Shown here: piece by piece, positions 37,474 to 47,404 of the stretch | Position numbering within the stretch: position 1 is the stretch's first letter | Layout of the letters: every line of letters starts with the position of its first letter | NCBI GenBank assembly: GCA_958295905.1 | Contig: OY282382.1 | Location: 1,512,001 to 1,576,000, forward strand | Direction of reading: 5' to 3' | From: an uncultured Vicinamibacterales bacterium | Lineage (GTDB): Bacteria > Acidobacteriota > Vicinamibacteria > Vicinamibacterales > UBA8438 | DNA: 64,000 bases | Made by a program: the position numbers and the translations under genes | Notes under the pieces: model-generated | Seen by the model: only the letters and a program-made list of their open reading frames with translations | Told to the model about the DNA's origin: nothing | Databases searched by the model: none

Positions 37474-38306
37474 CCACGGTCTCCGTCGTCGTCGCCACGT
37501 ACAACTGGCCGGCCGCCCTCGACGCCTGCCTCCACGCCCTGAGGCGGCAGACCGAGGTTCCCCGCGAGATCATCGTGGCCGACGACGGCAGCGGGCCCGA
37601 CACGCGCGCCGTCGTCGAGCGGCACCGGGCGGCCAGCCCCTGCCCCCTGCGCCACGTCTGGCACCCCGACGAGGGGTTCCGCCTGGCCGCCATCCGGAAC
37701 AAGGCGATGGCCCGCGCCGCCGGCGACTACATCGTGAGCCTCGACGGCGACATGGTCTGCCACCCGCGGTGCATCAAGGACCACGGGCGGCTGCGCGACC
37801 CGGCCTGCTTCTGCCAGGGGTCGCGCATTCCGCTGGAGCCGCGGGCGAGCGCGACCATGACCGGGCGGCCGGGCTGGTGGCCGTCGGTGTTCAGCCGCGG
37901 CGTCCGGCGGCGGGCGAGGCTCGCCCGCCTGCCGTTCGCGGCGGCGCGGCTCCTCAACCCCCCGCACCGCGATCCGATGACGGTGCGCGGCTGTCACCAG
38001 GGTTTCTGGCGCCGGGATCTGCTCGCCGTCAACGGCCTCAACGAGGCGATGCGGGGCTGGGGGCGCGAGGACAACGAGCTGGCGGTGCGGCTGGGCAACC
38101 ACGGGCGCCTGCGCCGCAACCTGCGCGGGGTGGCCCTGGCCTGCCATCTCCATCACGGCGAAGGAGACCGCAGCCGGCTCGACGAGAACGATCGCATTCT
38201 CCGCGGGACCATCGACGCCGGCCGGGTCCGGTGCGAGCGCGGCATCGACCAGTGGCTCGGCGATCCCGGGCGGTGGGACTACGGCGCGCAGCACCCCGGC
38301 CGGTGA
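37470..38306 (+). CDS. Family 2 glycosyltransferase
   Basis: MTTVSVVVATYNWPAALDACLHALRRQTEVPREIIVADDGSGPDTRAVV...YIVSLDGDMVCHPRCI; 4-nt overlap with the preceding gene. Confidence 0.9.
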   Translation: MTTVSVVVATYNWPAALDACLHALRRQTEVPREIIVADDGSGPDTRAVVERHRAASPCPLRHVWHPDEGFRLAAIRNKAMARAAGDYIVSLDGDMVCHPRCIKDHGRLRDPACFCQGSRIPLEPRASATMTGRPGWWPSVFSRGVRRRARLARLPFAAARLLNPPHRDPMTVRGCHQGFWRRDLLAVNGLNEAMRGWGREDNELAVRLGNHGRLRRNLRGVALACHLHHGEGDRSRLDENDRILRGTIDAGRVRCERGIDQWLGDPGRWDYGAQHPGR

Positions 38307-38314
38307 CGGCCGCC

Positions 38315-38680
38315 GGGCGGGACAGCGCCGGTTCAAATCAGCGAAGCGCGCGGTCACGCCCGGTGCCGCCTCCAGCGTCCGGACCGGAACCGTCGCCGCA
38401 TCAGCACGAGCTGCGCCAGGGGCGCCGCGACCCACGCCGGCAGCGGCCCTTCCGGCTCCCGGCCGGACCCCCGATGAGGGCGATGACCGTCAGCGGGACG
38501 GCGCCGGTTCAATCAGCGAAGCGCGCGGTCACGCCCGGCGCCGCCGCCAGCGTCCGGACCGGAACCGTCGCCGCATCAGCACGAGCTGCGCCAGGGGCGC
38601 CGCGACCCACGCCAGCAGCGGTCCTTCCGGCTCCCAGCCGAACCCGATGAGGGCGATGACCGTCAGCGAGAGGAGCAGCC
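38315..38680. repeat. Tandem duplication of the MATE gene 3' end
   Basis: gcgccggttcaa(a)tcagcgaagcgcgcggtcacgcccgg...gatgagggcgatgaccgtcagcg present twice, about 180 nt apart; one copy is the end of the MATE ORF, the other is downstream debris. Confidence 0.9.
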
Positions 38681-39905
38681 CCCACTGGGTGGCGATGGTG
38701 TAGGTCAGGATGGGCTTCGTGTCCCCCGCGCCGGTCAGCGCGCCCTGGACGCAGATGCTCACCGAGCTGAAGAACTGGGCCACCGCGAACCACCGCAGCA
38801 CCGTCGCGGCGAGGGGCACGACCTCGGCGTCGGCGATGAACAGGGCCGCGAGCGGTCTCGCGAACGCGAACGTCAGGGCCACCACCCCGGCCATGATCAC
38901 GGACAGGAGCTGCACGCTTCGGCGCCCCAGGGCTTCGGCCCGGTCGAGCCGGCCGGCGCCGACGGCCTGACCGACGAGGGTGGCGGCCGCGATCTGGAAC
39001 GCCAGGGCCGGCAGCACGCTGACCAGCCGCACCTGCAGCCCGACCCCCGCCGCCGCGTGCATGGCCCCCCCCAGCGCCCCCGCCCCCAGCAGCCCCAGAT
39101 AGACCACCCGGGCCCCGTTGCGGGCGACGCCGGCGAGGGCCGGGGGCATCCCGATTCTCAGCATGCGTCGAATCAGCGGCCAGTCCAGCCCCAGCAGCGG
39201 CCGGAAGCGGACGCGGCCGTGCCGGGTGCCGCGGACGAGAAGGACCAGGTAGAGGCCGGCGCCGATGGCCCTGGCCAGTACCGTCCCCACCGCCGCTCCC
39301 GCCACCCCCATCGGCGCCCACGGCCCCGCCCCGAAGATGAACAGGTAGTTCAGGGGAACGTTCAGCACGGCGACGACGGTGGCCAGCTTGAGCGGCGTCT
39401 TCGCGTCCCCCGTTCCCCGGAAGATCGCGGCCGGGATGACCGTGCCCCACAGGAACACGGTTCCGAGAAAGTAGATGTGCAGATAGGGGACGGCGTGGGT
39501 GAGGGCCGCTTCGTCGGCCTGCATCGCGGCGAGCAGGGGACGGCTGGCCAGATAGCCGAGCAGCGTGATGGGCGGGCTCAGCAGCAGCACAAGGCGCGTG
39601 CTCTGGTGCATCACGCCCTCGACCTGCCGCCGGTCGCCCGCCCCGGCCCCCTGGCTGACGAGGGCGATGACTCCGACGGCGACGGCCAGCGCCGCCGCCT
39701 CCAGCAGGAACGCGATCTGGCGGGTCAGCCCGATGGCCGCCGTCGCTTCGTGCCCGAGCCCCCGCACCATCAGCAGGTCGGCGGTCCCGAGGCTCAACTC
39801 GAGTACGTTGTAGAGCAGCGTCGGCCAGGCGAGCGCCCAGATGCGGCGGAACAGGGCCGACTCGGGGGCGTCGTCCGAAGCGCGATCCGGGCGGTCAGGC
39901 GGCAC
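38529..39905 (-). CDS. MATE family efflux transporter
   Basis: LFRRIWALAWPTLLYNVLELSLGTADLLMVRGLGHEATAAIGLTRQIAFLLEAAALAVAVGVIALVSQGAGAGD; multi-TM. Confidence 0.93.
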   Translation of the reverse strand: MPPDRPDRASDDAPESALFRRIWALAWPTLLYNVLELSLGTADLLMVRGLGHEATAAIGLTRQIAFLLEAAALAVAVGVIALVSQGAGAGDRRQVEGVMHQSTRLVLLLSPPITLLGYLASRPLLAAMQADEAALTHAVPYLHIYFLGTVFLWGTVIPAAIFRGTGDAKTPLKLATVVAVLNVPLNYLFIFGAGPWAPMGVAGAAVGTVLARAIGAGLYLVLLVRGTRHGRVRFRPLLGLDWPLIRRMLRIGMPPALAGVARNGARVVYLGLLGAGALGGAMHAAAGVGLQVRLVSVLPALAFQIAAATLVGQAVGAGRLDRAEALGRRSVQLLSVIMAGVVALTFAFARPLAALFIADAEVVPLAATVLRWFAVAQFFSSVSICVQGALTGAGDTKPILTYTIATQWGLLLSLTVIALIGFGWEPEGPLLAWVAAPLAQLVLMRRRFRSGRWRRRRA

Positions 39906-40352
39906 GGCGGTCTCTCACGCGGTTGTCGCGCTTGCCGGCGCGGTTCCCCGCCGGTTGCGGCCCGCATCGGGTCGTCGACCTGGTCGAACGTGCGTGGACG
40001 TCGGCGCCGTGGGCCGGCGGGTTCCCCGCCGGTTGCGGCGGCGCATCGGGTTGTCGACGGCGAACGGCAGATCCTACTCCACCCGCGGCGGCGCGGCGGC
40101 GCGGCGGCGCCCGGTCGAGCGCCCGCGCCGACCGCACCGCTCGTGCGGCGCCGGGAACGTCGTCCGAAGCCTGCGGCTCGCCCGCGCCGCGGGCGTCCCG
40201 TTCATGCCGCGACGAAACGGTGTCCGGGGCATGCGCTTCGGCACATAATCTTCGACGTTCGGCTCTGCTTGCCAACCGCCCGCGGAAACCAGTGTATAAC
40301 CACAAATAAACATTAGGACTATCGGGGAACTCTTCTCGAACCAAGAACGGTC

Positions 40353-40550
40353 TCCCATGCAGGAGAATCACATCATCGACTCAAGTCCGTCTGTCGGAAG
40401 GTTATGACGTGACAGACCGCCAGTGCATCGCCACGACTAAAAACCAGGGTCTCCAGGGTACTCACCGCGAACCGCAAGGGTCCCATGCAGGAGAATCACA
40501 TCATCGATTCAAGTCCGTCTATCCGAGAATTATGACGTGACGGACCACTA
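40353..40550. repeat. Direct repeat, two about 70-bp copies 128 nt apart
   Basis: tcccatgcaggagaatcacatcatcga(c/t)tcaagtccgtct... at 40353 and 40481. Confidence 0.9.
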
Positions 40551-40664
40551 GGAGTCTGCGCCGTGGAACTGTTTTGGGTCCGATTTGGCACAATATGTAG
40601 CGTTCTGTCGCCGGAGCTTGCACAACATATAGTGGTCATGATTTCCTGCGGCGCAGACTCCTAG
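40548..40664. mobile_element. Non-autonomous MITE-like element, family A, copy 2
   Basis: Perfect 16-bp terminal inverted repeats ctaggagtctgcgccg ... cggcgcagactcctag; 117 bp, no ORF. Confidence 0.85.
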
Positions 40665-40676
40665 GCCGGGGTGCCC

Positions 40677-42149
40677 ATGACCGACGCCACGCCCACGTCC
40701 CCGGACGCCCCACCGTCTCCGCTGGCGCGCGCGGCTGCCGACCGCGCGGTGACCCGCTATTTCGACGCCGTTGTCGACACGCTGGCGGATCTCGTCGCCT
40801 TCCGCACCGTCGTCGCGAGCGGGGTGCCCAACGCCCGCAACCCGGAGTTCCTCCGGCTCAAGGCGTATCTGGCCGACGCCGCGGCCCGCCTCGGGCTCGA
40901 CTTCGAGGACCACGGTCCGGCGCTGGTGCTGGGGCTCGGAGAGTCGCCCGACCGTCTCGGACTGCTGACGCACGCCGACGTGCGGCCTGCCGACGAGGCG
41001 GCCTGGAAGACCGATCCGTTCACGCTCGACCGCGCCTCGGAGCCCGGGCGGCTGCTGGGCCGCGGCGTGGAGGACGACAAGGCGGCCGTCGCCGCCGCGC
41101 TCTACAGCCTGAAGGCGCTGCGCGACGAGGGCCTGCCGGCGCGCCGCCGCGTCGAGCTGATCGTCTCGCTCGCCGAGGAGTCCGACTGGACCCCGTTCCG
41201 CGAGTTCCTCGCCGGCTGGACGCCGCCGCCGCTCAACATCGCGTTCGACGCCCTGTACCCTGTCGTCACCGGCGAGCACGGAACCGGCGCGATCCGCGTC
41301 ACCCTGCGCGACGCCCCGGAGAGCGCCGGGGAAGCGACGCGGCTGGTGTCGTTCACCGGCGGCGGCTATCTCTCCCAGGTTCCCGCCCGCGCCGAGGCGG
41401 TCATCGCCGGCGCCGACGAGCCCCTGGCCGCCGCCCTCGAGCGGGACGCGGCCCGGTCGGTGCCCGGCTGGTTCGAAATCGAACGGGACGGCGGCACCAT
41501 CCGCATCCGAGCCCGGGGCGTCGCCGCGCACTCGTCCGCCCCCTGGACGGGGCGGAACGCCCTCACCCAGCTCGCCGCCCTCCTCGGCCGCCATCCGTGG
41601 CCGCCGACCGCGGCGGGGACGATGGTGCGCCTCGTCAACGATCTCGTCGGCGCCGGACACCACGCCGAGCGCTTCGGCAACCTCGCCTACGCCCACGAGG
41701 TCATGGGCCGGCTCACGCTGACCCTCGCCACGCTGACCCCGGCCGGCGCCGGCGGTCTCGTCGCCGCCCTCAACGTCCGCCGCCCTGTCGGCCGGACCGG
41801 ACCGGCGGTGGAGAAGACCATCCGGGCGGCTCTCGACGCGTGGCGGCGGCAGTCCGGCGCGCCCCTCGACTACACCACCGACATCGGCGATCCCTACTAC
41901 GTCGAGTCGGCGCCCCACGTCCCCGTATTGCTCGACGTGTTCCGCCACTACACCGGCCGGCCGGCGCCGGCGCCGATCTCGGTCGGCGGCGGCACCCAGG
42001 CCCGGCTGCTGCCCAACGGCGTGAACTTCGGCCCCGCGATGCCCGACGAGCCGTACACGGGGCACAGCGACCACGAGTTCATGACCGTGGATCGCCTGCG
42101 GCTGAACCTCCGGATGTGCACGGCGGCCCTCGTCGAGCTGGCGGGGTAG
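40677..42149 (+). CDS. M20 family dipeptidase/peptidase
   Basis: DRLGLLTHADVRPADEAAWKTDPFTLDRASEPGRLLGRGVEDDKAAVAAALYSLKALRDEG...LIVSLAEESDW. Confidence 0.88.
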   Translation: MTDATPTSPDAPPSPLARAAADRAVTRYFDAVVDTLADLVAFRTVVASGVPNARNPEFLRLKAYLADAAARLGLDFEDHGPALVLGLGESPDRLGLLTHADVRPADEAAWKTDPFTLDRASEPGRLLGRGVEDDKAAVAAALYSLKALRDEGLPARRRVELIVSLAEESDWTPFREFLAGWTPPPLNIAFDALYPVVTGEHGTGAIRVTLRDAPESAGEATRLVSFTGGGYLSQVPARAEAVIAGADEPLAAALERDAARSVPGWFEIERDGGTIRIRARGVAAHSSAPWTGRNALTQLAALLGRHPWPPTAAGTMVRLVNDLVGAGHHAERFGNLAYAHEVMGRLTLTLATLTPAGAGGLVAALNVRRPVGRTGPAVEKTIRAALDAWRRQSGAPLDYTTDIGDPYYVESAPHVPVLLDVFRHYTGRPAPAPISVGGGTQARLLPNGVNFGPAMPDEPYTGHSDHEFMTVDRLRLNLRMCTAALVELAG

Positions 42150-42157
42150 GCTTTATC

Positions 42158-42212
42158 AGCCCGTGGTGAAACCCCGCGTCGCACCGAGAGCGGGGACTTT
42201 CGCCACGGGCTG
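42158..42212. repeat. Repeat family B, short form with inverted ends
   Basis: cagcccgtggtgaaaccccgcgtcgcaccgagagcggggactttcgccacgggctg; ends are near-perfect inverted repeats; core recurs at 46077, 46978, 49127 and, more diverged, 53849. Confidence 0.8.
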
Positions 42213-42280
42213 TTGTCGGTTGGGGATCCCGTCGGTTTCTCCTGACCGCCCGTGGCGAAAGAGTACCGCCAAGCGAACGC

Positions 42281-44638
42281 CTACTCTTGCGCCGTCCGTG
42301 TGAGCAATCGATAGTCGGGACGCAGCATCTTGAGGATCGCCGGCGCTGAAACGACAAACACAGCGACGACTTCAAGGCAACCGACGAGCGTCGCGACCGC
42401 CGTGGGACTGTCAATTCCAAAGACCAGCACCGGAACCACTCTCAGCATGACCACCACGGCCGCCACGCCGAGGATCGCTCCGAGGCCGATTGACTCGAAG
42501 AACTTAACGCCGATCGACGCCGCTACCCGCGTCGGACCCGCCCCGAGCGCGCTCAGCAACGCCGCCGCGGACCGGCGCCGCTCGAGCTCGGCGGAGATCC
42601 AGGCGTAAAGCGCGATGAGCGTGGTGAGCAGCACAATGGCCGACACCAGCTTCATGGTCCCCGCCAATGACACCAGGGAAGCCTGCGAGCGAAAGACAAC
42701 ATTGCCCAGTGTTTCGATTCTATGGGTCGGCGCCAGCCGAAACGCCGATCGAGCGACATCGCGGCCGAGGAGATCACCGCTGTGAAGAACCAGTGTCTTC
42801 CGACGATCAAGACTTGCGGGAACCCACACATGAAGGGTCTCGGCCTCACGGAGCGTGTTGAACTTCGGATCCTCAAAAACGCCCACCACGGTATGCGGAA
42901 TACCGTCCATGCCCACCGTCACGGTCGAACCCACCGCCGCCGCACCGCCGAAGAGGGCGGCCGCCGCGCTACGACTGACCAAAGCCACCTTTCGTTCCTC
43001 AAGTTCGTCCGCCGGCAGGAAATCTCGACCCGAGAGCAACGCAGTTCCGATTGCGCACAGAACGTTCGCGCCAACTTCGTTGAACTGCGCGGTAATCCGC
43101 CCGTTGCGCCCGGCCACAGGCGCAGCATTCAAGGAGCCCGAGAGAGGAACAACCGTCAGGTGACTCACACAACGCACTCCCGCGAGACTGCTCAGACGCT
43201 CCCGCAGCACGCCCGGTTCCGGCCGAAGCCCGTCCGTCGAACGCGCCGACAGGCGGCTTACGAACACGACTCGTTCAACGTCGAGGTTGGGATTGACATC
43301 AAGCACATTAGTGGCAGTGAGCGCGATCACCACGCCGACGCCGGTTATCACCACACACGTCGCGGCTTCGGCGGCGCCCAGGAGGCGGCCGCCAACACCT
43401 GGTGCGATTCTAATCCCGGCGCGACTCAGCCGGCCGATTACGTTCTCGGATCTCGCAAGACCCAGAAAAGGAGCAACCGACGCGAGAAAAACGACCCCGA
43501 GAACCAAAGCGCCGGGCAGCGCGAGCGGGGCAAGGCCAACGCTGTCGGCGACTTGGCCTTCCATACGAGGACCCAGGCTCGACTTGGCATAGTCAAGCAC
43601 CGTGCCCGCCGCCAGCGCGCCCGCCGCCAGCGCCGACAACGTCAACCCCGCGACCGGCGCCAACTCTGACGCCGTCAACCGGAACAGTCCGGCCCCCAAG
43701 GCCTGCTTGGTCGCGATCTCGACGGCTCGGGACCTCGTCAGAGCAACGACAAGCAACGAGCAGTTCACGATGCCCAACACGACCAGCAGCGTGACGGCGC
43801 CGAGCAGCAGGGCGAGCGGGACGGCCAATGGCCGCAGGCTGGCCAGAGCAACCCAATAGCCGGGTACCAACGTGAGCCTTTCGTCCTCGAAGAGGTCGAA
43901 GGCCTGCGCGAACCGCGGCGCGACAGCGCTTATCCAGGCATGGTCCGAGGAGTGCCGGCTGGAGAGGAGAAACACCGACAGCCACCAGGCATTCTCATCG
44001 CGGGTCGAATCCGTTCCTTGAGAGAAATCCGCAAGATCCTCCAGACGCAGCAGGACGTCGCCCACACAACCCCACGTACTCATCCCGTGGAGCCCGGCCA
44101 CGGCGGCAACCTCGACCTGAGGTCCGCTGGTGTTCAGGATCCTCTCCTGTCCGAGATTCGGCGCCCCGGTCCACCGCCGCCAGAGGCGCTCGGACATCAC
44201 CGCCGTCCGCGGCCTCTCCAAAGCCGCGGACAGGTCCACAAGGACCCCGTTCGAAGCGGACAGCCGCAGGTTCCCGCGCAGCCCCTTGGAGAGATAGCAC
44301 ACCTCGATCTCCTCGGCGGGCCCCGTCGCCGGCTGTATAATGACGACACTCCCTCCCGAAGCGCCGACGACACGATCAGCTGTTGCGAAACTGCTGATCA
44401 ATTCGAATTCGCCGGAGGAAAAACGTTGACGGTCAGGCCCGTCCCGGGCGTCCAACTGAAATCCCTTCCTGCTCCCCGACGATACGTTCCATCCGAGGAG
44501 ATCCCCGGCTATTTGAGCGGATGCGCCCGACAGCGCAATGAGCAAGCTGATGTTGATGCCGGCCGCGATTGCCAAACCGGGGCGCCGCCTGAGGACTCTC
44601 AATGCTCGCATGGTCTCACAACTCCCATCACAACCCAC
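42281..44638 (-). CDS. FtsX/MacB-like ABC permease (ADOP-type orphan permease)
   Basis: 785 aa; MRALRVLRRRPGLAIAAGINISLLIALSGASAQIAGDLLGW...ALTRSRAVEIATKQALGAGLFRLTASELAPVAGLTLSALAAG...; no ATPase subunit adjacent. Confidence 0.82.
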   Translation of the reverse strand: MGCDGSCETMRALRVLRRRPGLAIAAGINISLLIALSGASAQIAGDLLGWNVSSGSRKGFQLDARDGPDRQRFSSGEFELISSFATADRVVGASGGSVVIIQPATGPAEEIEVCYLSKGLRGNLRLSASNGVLVDLSAALERPRTAVMSERLWRRWTGAPNLGQERILNTSGPQVEVAAVAGLHGMSTWGCVGDVLLRLEDLADFSQGTDSTRDENAWWLSVFLLSSRHSSDHAWISAVAPRFAQAFDLFEDERLTLVPGYWVALASLRPLAVPLALLLGAVTLLVVLGIVNCSLLVVALTRSRAVEIATKQALGAGLFRLTASELAPVAGLTLSALAAGALAAGTVLDYAKSSLGPRMEGQVADSVGLAPLALPGALVLGVVFLASVAPFLGLARSENVIGRLSRAGIRIAPGVGGRLLGAAEAATCVVITGVGVVIALTATNVLDVNPNLDVERVVFVSRLSARSTDGLRPEPGVLRERLSSLAGVRCVSHLTVVPLSGSLNAAPVAGRNGRITAQFNEVGANVLCAIGTALLSGRDFLPADELEERKVALVSRSAAAALFGGAAAVGSTVTVGMDGIPHTVVGVFEDPKFNTLREAETLHVWVPASLDRRKTLVLHSGDLLGRDVARSAFRLAPTHRIETLGNVVFRSQASLVSLAGTMKLVSAIVLLTTLIALYAWISAELERRRSAAALLSALGAGPTRVAASIGVKFFESIGLGAILGVAAVVVMLRVVPVLVFGIDSPTAVATLVGCLEVVAVFVVSAPAILKMLRPDYRLLTRTAQE

Positions 44639-45249
44639 CGGGAGCCCGGTGAACTACAGCTCAATGCATCCGGCGGCAGGGTCCGCGGAGCGTGAGCGAA
44701 GGCACCCACGTCCCCACCGTCTCCTCGTTCCACGGCGCGCCCGGCGAGCCGAAGGCCCGCTGCCATCGGCGCGGCCCGCGGGTCGTGTCAGTAGCGCAGT
44801 CATGGTCCTCGTCCGGCCTGAAAATAACCGTTTCTGGCCCAAAAGCCGATGTTCTCAGCGCCGTCGCAGCGACGGGGGGCCATGCGCCCCGTCCGCAATC
44901 GAACCGGCCGACCGGCTACGTCCACGGGAGCGGGTTCGCCGGCGCAGCCCTGCACCTCGACGCGTCGGCACCTTTCGGCGGTTGACGTTGGTCACGGCGT
45001 CGGCGATTGTCCGCCATATCTCTTAAGAGGCTTTGGGGGAGTCCAGGATTACAGATTCTCCGATTTTTTTTCGGACTGCGCCGCCTCGTGGACGAAGTTC
45101 CGGCGAAACTGAACCCGATGTGGCCTGACTGATGAGCGGACGTAGCGGGAACACGATGCCACAACCACCGCGATCCACCTTCACCGAGATCCGTGATTCC
45201 ACATCCCCGGAAATCGGTGATCGACTTTAGCGAATACCGGGCAAATCAG

Positions 45250-45423
45250 GGGCATCCCACGCTGACGGCGCGTGACGGCCCGCCCCCGATTCAAGGGGTC
45301 GCCACCGTCTTGCCGCCCGGCCGGCGCCGCGTGAGATCCGCGATTCCGCCCGTCCGGAGCCGCAGGACCCGCCACGATTCTGCCTGCGCACGGCGGTGGC
45401 GGAGCCTGGGATGGTCCTGCGGG
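45250..45423 (+). repeat. Interspersed repeat family C, copy 2
   Basis: Starts catcccacgctgacggcgcgtgacggcccgcccccgattcaaggggtcgccaccgtcttgcc; long match to the inverted copy at 62423..62595. Confidence 0.85.
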
Positions 45424-45479
45424 CAAATACGCACGCCTTGACACGATCCAGTGCGGCTGTTCAAGATCGGTGGCCCGGC

Positions 45480-46073
45480 ATGTCGAATCAGCCACCCTTG
45501 AAGCCGCCGCTGGAAGAGTCCGTCCAGTGTCCGCTGCTGGAGCAGGACACCGAGGCGTGGATTCGGTGTTGCACGGCCCGTTTCCTGCCCTTCGCCAGGC
45601 GTATCGCGGGCGATGACGCGACGGCGCGCGATGCGCTGCAGGAAAGCTGGATCATCGTGCTGCAGAAGCTCCGGCAGTACCAGGGCGGTCCGCCCGCGTG
45701 CTCCTGGGTGGCGGCTATCGTGCGCCACGAGGTGATGCGCCGCTTGAGGGCCGAGCGCCGCTATCTGCCACTGGACGCCGCCCAAGGCGAACCGGCTCCC
45801 CCGGGACGCGGGGCGGAACGGCCCGCCGATACCGCGCCTCCCGATGCGGCTTTGTACGCCCGCGAGTTGACGCGCGTGCTGCTGGAAGTGATCGACGAGC
45901 TGCCGCCGACGTTCCGCGACATCGTGCGGCTCCGCGACATCGAGCATCGTTCGGCCGACGAGGTCGCGCGGCGATTGCATCTTTCCCGCCAGAACGTGGC
46001 GGTGCGCCTGCACCGTGCGCACCGGTTGTTGCGCCCGATCGTCGAGCGCCGGTTCGCGGGCGACCCGGCGTAA
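45480..46073 (+). CDS. ECF-type RNA polymerase sigma factor
   Basis: WIRCCTARFLPFARRIAGDDATARDALQESWIIVLQKLRQYQGGPPACSWVAAIVRHEVMRRLR...VLLEVIDELPPTFRDIVRLRDIEHRSADEVARRLHLSRQNVAVRLHRAHRLL. Confidence 0.92.
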   Translation: MSNQPPLKPPLEESVQCPLLEQDTEAWIRCCTARFLPFARRIAGDDATARDALQESWIIVLQKLRQYQGGPPACSWVAAIVRHEVMRRLRAERRYLPLDAAQGEPAPPGRGAERPADTAPPDAALYARELTRVLLEVIDELPPTFRDIVRLRDIEHRSADEVARRLHLSRQNVAVRLHRAHRLLRPIVERRFAGDPA

Positions 46074-46320
46074 CCGCCCGTGGTGAAAACCCGCGTCGCA
46101 CCGAGAGCGGCGGGGGGCTGAAGCGCCCGCGGGCCAAGCACGCCCGTGCCAGACCCGGTGCGGGGAGGGTGCCTGTGGCAGTCGCCGCGCCCGGCGCCGG
46201 GGCCCTTGATCGGCCGGCCAATCAAGGGGTTGACGAATCCTGATCCGTAATCCGGGGCCGTCTGCGGGTTGACGCCCCGGAAGCCGGGTTGCTACGCTGT
46301 CCTGTTTCGGAGAGTCGACG

Positions 46321-46977
46321 ATGGCACTGAACCGCGAGCAGATGGCGGCCCGCGCCGCCCGCGAGATCAAGGACGGCTACTACGTCAACCTCGGCATCGG
46401 GATTCCGACGCTGTGCGCGAACTACATCCCGGCCGACGTCGACGTGAAGCTGCAGAGCGAGAACGGCCTGCTGGGCATCGGACCCTACCCGACCGACGAC
46501 GAGATCGACGCCGACCTGATCAACGCCGGCAAGGAGACGGTGACCGCGGTGCCCGGGGCCAGCTTCTTCAGCAGCGCCCAGAGCTTCGCGATGATCCGGG
46601 GCGGTCACATCGATCTGGCGATTCTGGGGGCCATGCAGGTCTCCCGTACCGGCGACCTCGCGAACTGGATGATTCCCGGCGCGATGGTCAAGGGCCCCGG
46701 CGGGGCCATGGACCTGGTGACCGGCGCCAAACAGGTGCTGATCGTCATGGACCACGTGTCGAAGCGGGGCGACCTGAAGATCCTGAATGCGTGCAACCTG
46801 CCCCTGACCGGCAAGCAGGTGGTCAACCGGCTGGTCACCTCGCTCGCGGTCATCGAGGTGGCCGCGGACGGGTTGCGGTTGCTTGAGCGGGCGCCCGGCG
46901 TGTCGACCGACGAGATCCGCGCCGCGACCGAGCCCGAGCTGCTGGTCGACGGCGACGTCCCGGAAGTGTCCGTGTAG
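46321..46977 (+). CDS. 3-oxoacid CoA-transferase subunit B
   Basis: [132 protein letters not shown]. Confidence 0.95.
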   Translation: MALNREQMAARAAREIKDGYYVNLGIGIPTLCANYIPADVDVKLQSENGLLGIGPYPTDDEIDADLINAGKETVTAVPGASFFSSAQSFAMIRGGHIDLAILGAMQVSRTGDLANWMIPGAMVKGPGGAMDLVTGAKQVLIVMDHVSKRGDLKILNACNLPLTGKQVVNRLVTSLAVIEVAADGLRLLERAPGVSTDEIRAATEPELLVDGDVPEVSV

Positions 46978-47234
46978 CGGCCCGTCGTGGAACCCCGCGT
47001 CGCACCGGGAGCGGCGCGGGCGCCGGCGGGCTGAAGAGCGCCCGCGGGCGAAGAACGCCCGTGCCTGACAAGGCGTGAGGAGGGCGCAACCGCCATGATT
47101 GGGGACGCCGATCACCCCGACGCCACGAAACGTCGGGACATGTTTCACCGCATGGCGGGCGTAGGCCACCGAAGAACAACGCAGTCGGCCGGGATGCATC
47201 GCCGCTCGACTTGCAGCGGGGGGCTTTCGCCATG
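46978..47234. repeat. Repeat family B, long form
   Basis: cggcccgtcgtggaaccccgcgtcgcaccgggagcgg ... gaacaacgcagtcggccgggatgcatcgccgctcgacttgcagcggggggctttcgccatgggctgg; related to 49127..49300 and 53849..54004. Confidence 0.75.
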
Positions 47235-47404
47235 GGCTGGAAGGGCGGGGAGCGGAGCCGCAAGGCGCTGATGGGCGCGCCGAGCCGGCACGAGCCGTCG
47301 CCGGCGCCCGCGCCCCGCCGCCCCGGCCGCGCGATTTCACGCCGGCCGGTCCCGTCCCGTATGATCCCGGTATGAGCAATCGATTCGGAGGAGGCTGGAA
47401 GAGC

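Noticed and set aside
40353-40550. Possible CRISPR or integron attC pair
   Set aside because: Only two about 70-bp copies, no cas or integrase gene and no attC core recognised.
45050-45090. T-run (gattttttttcgg) as a terminator
   Set aside because: No convincing GC-rich stem immediately upstream on either strand.
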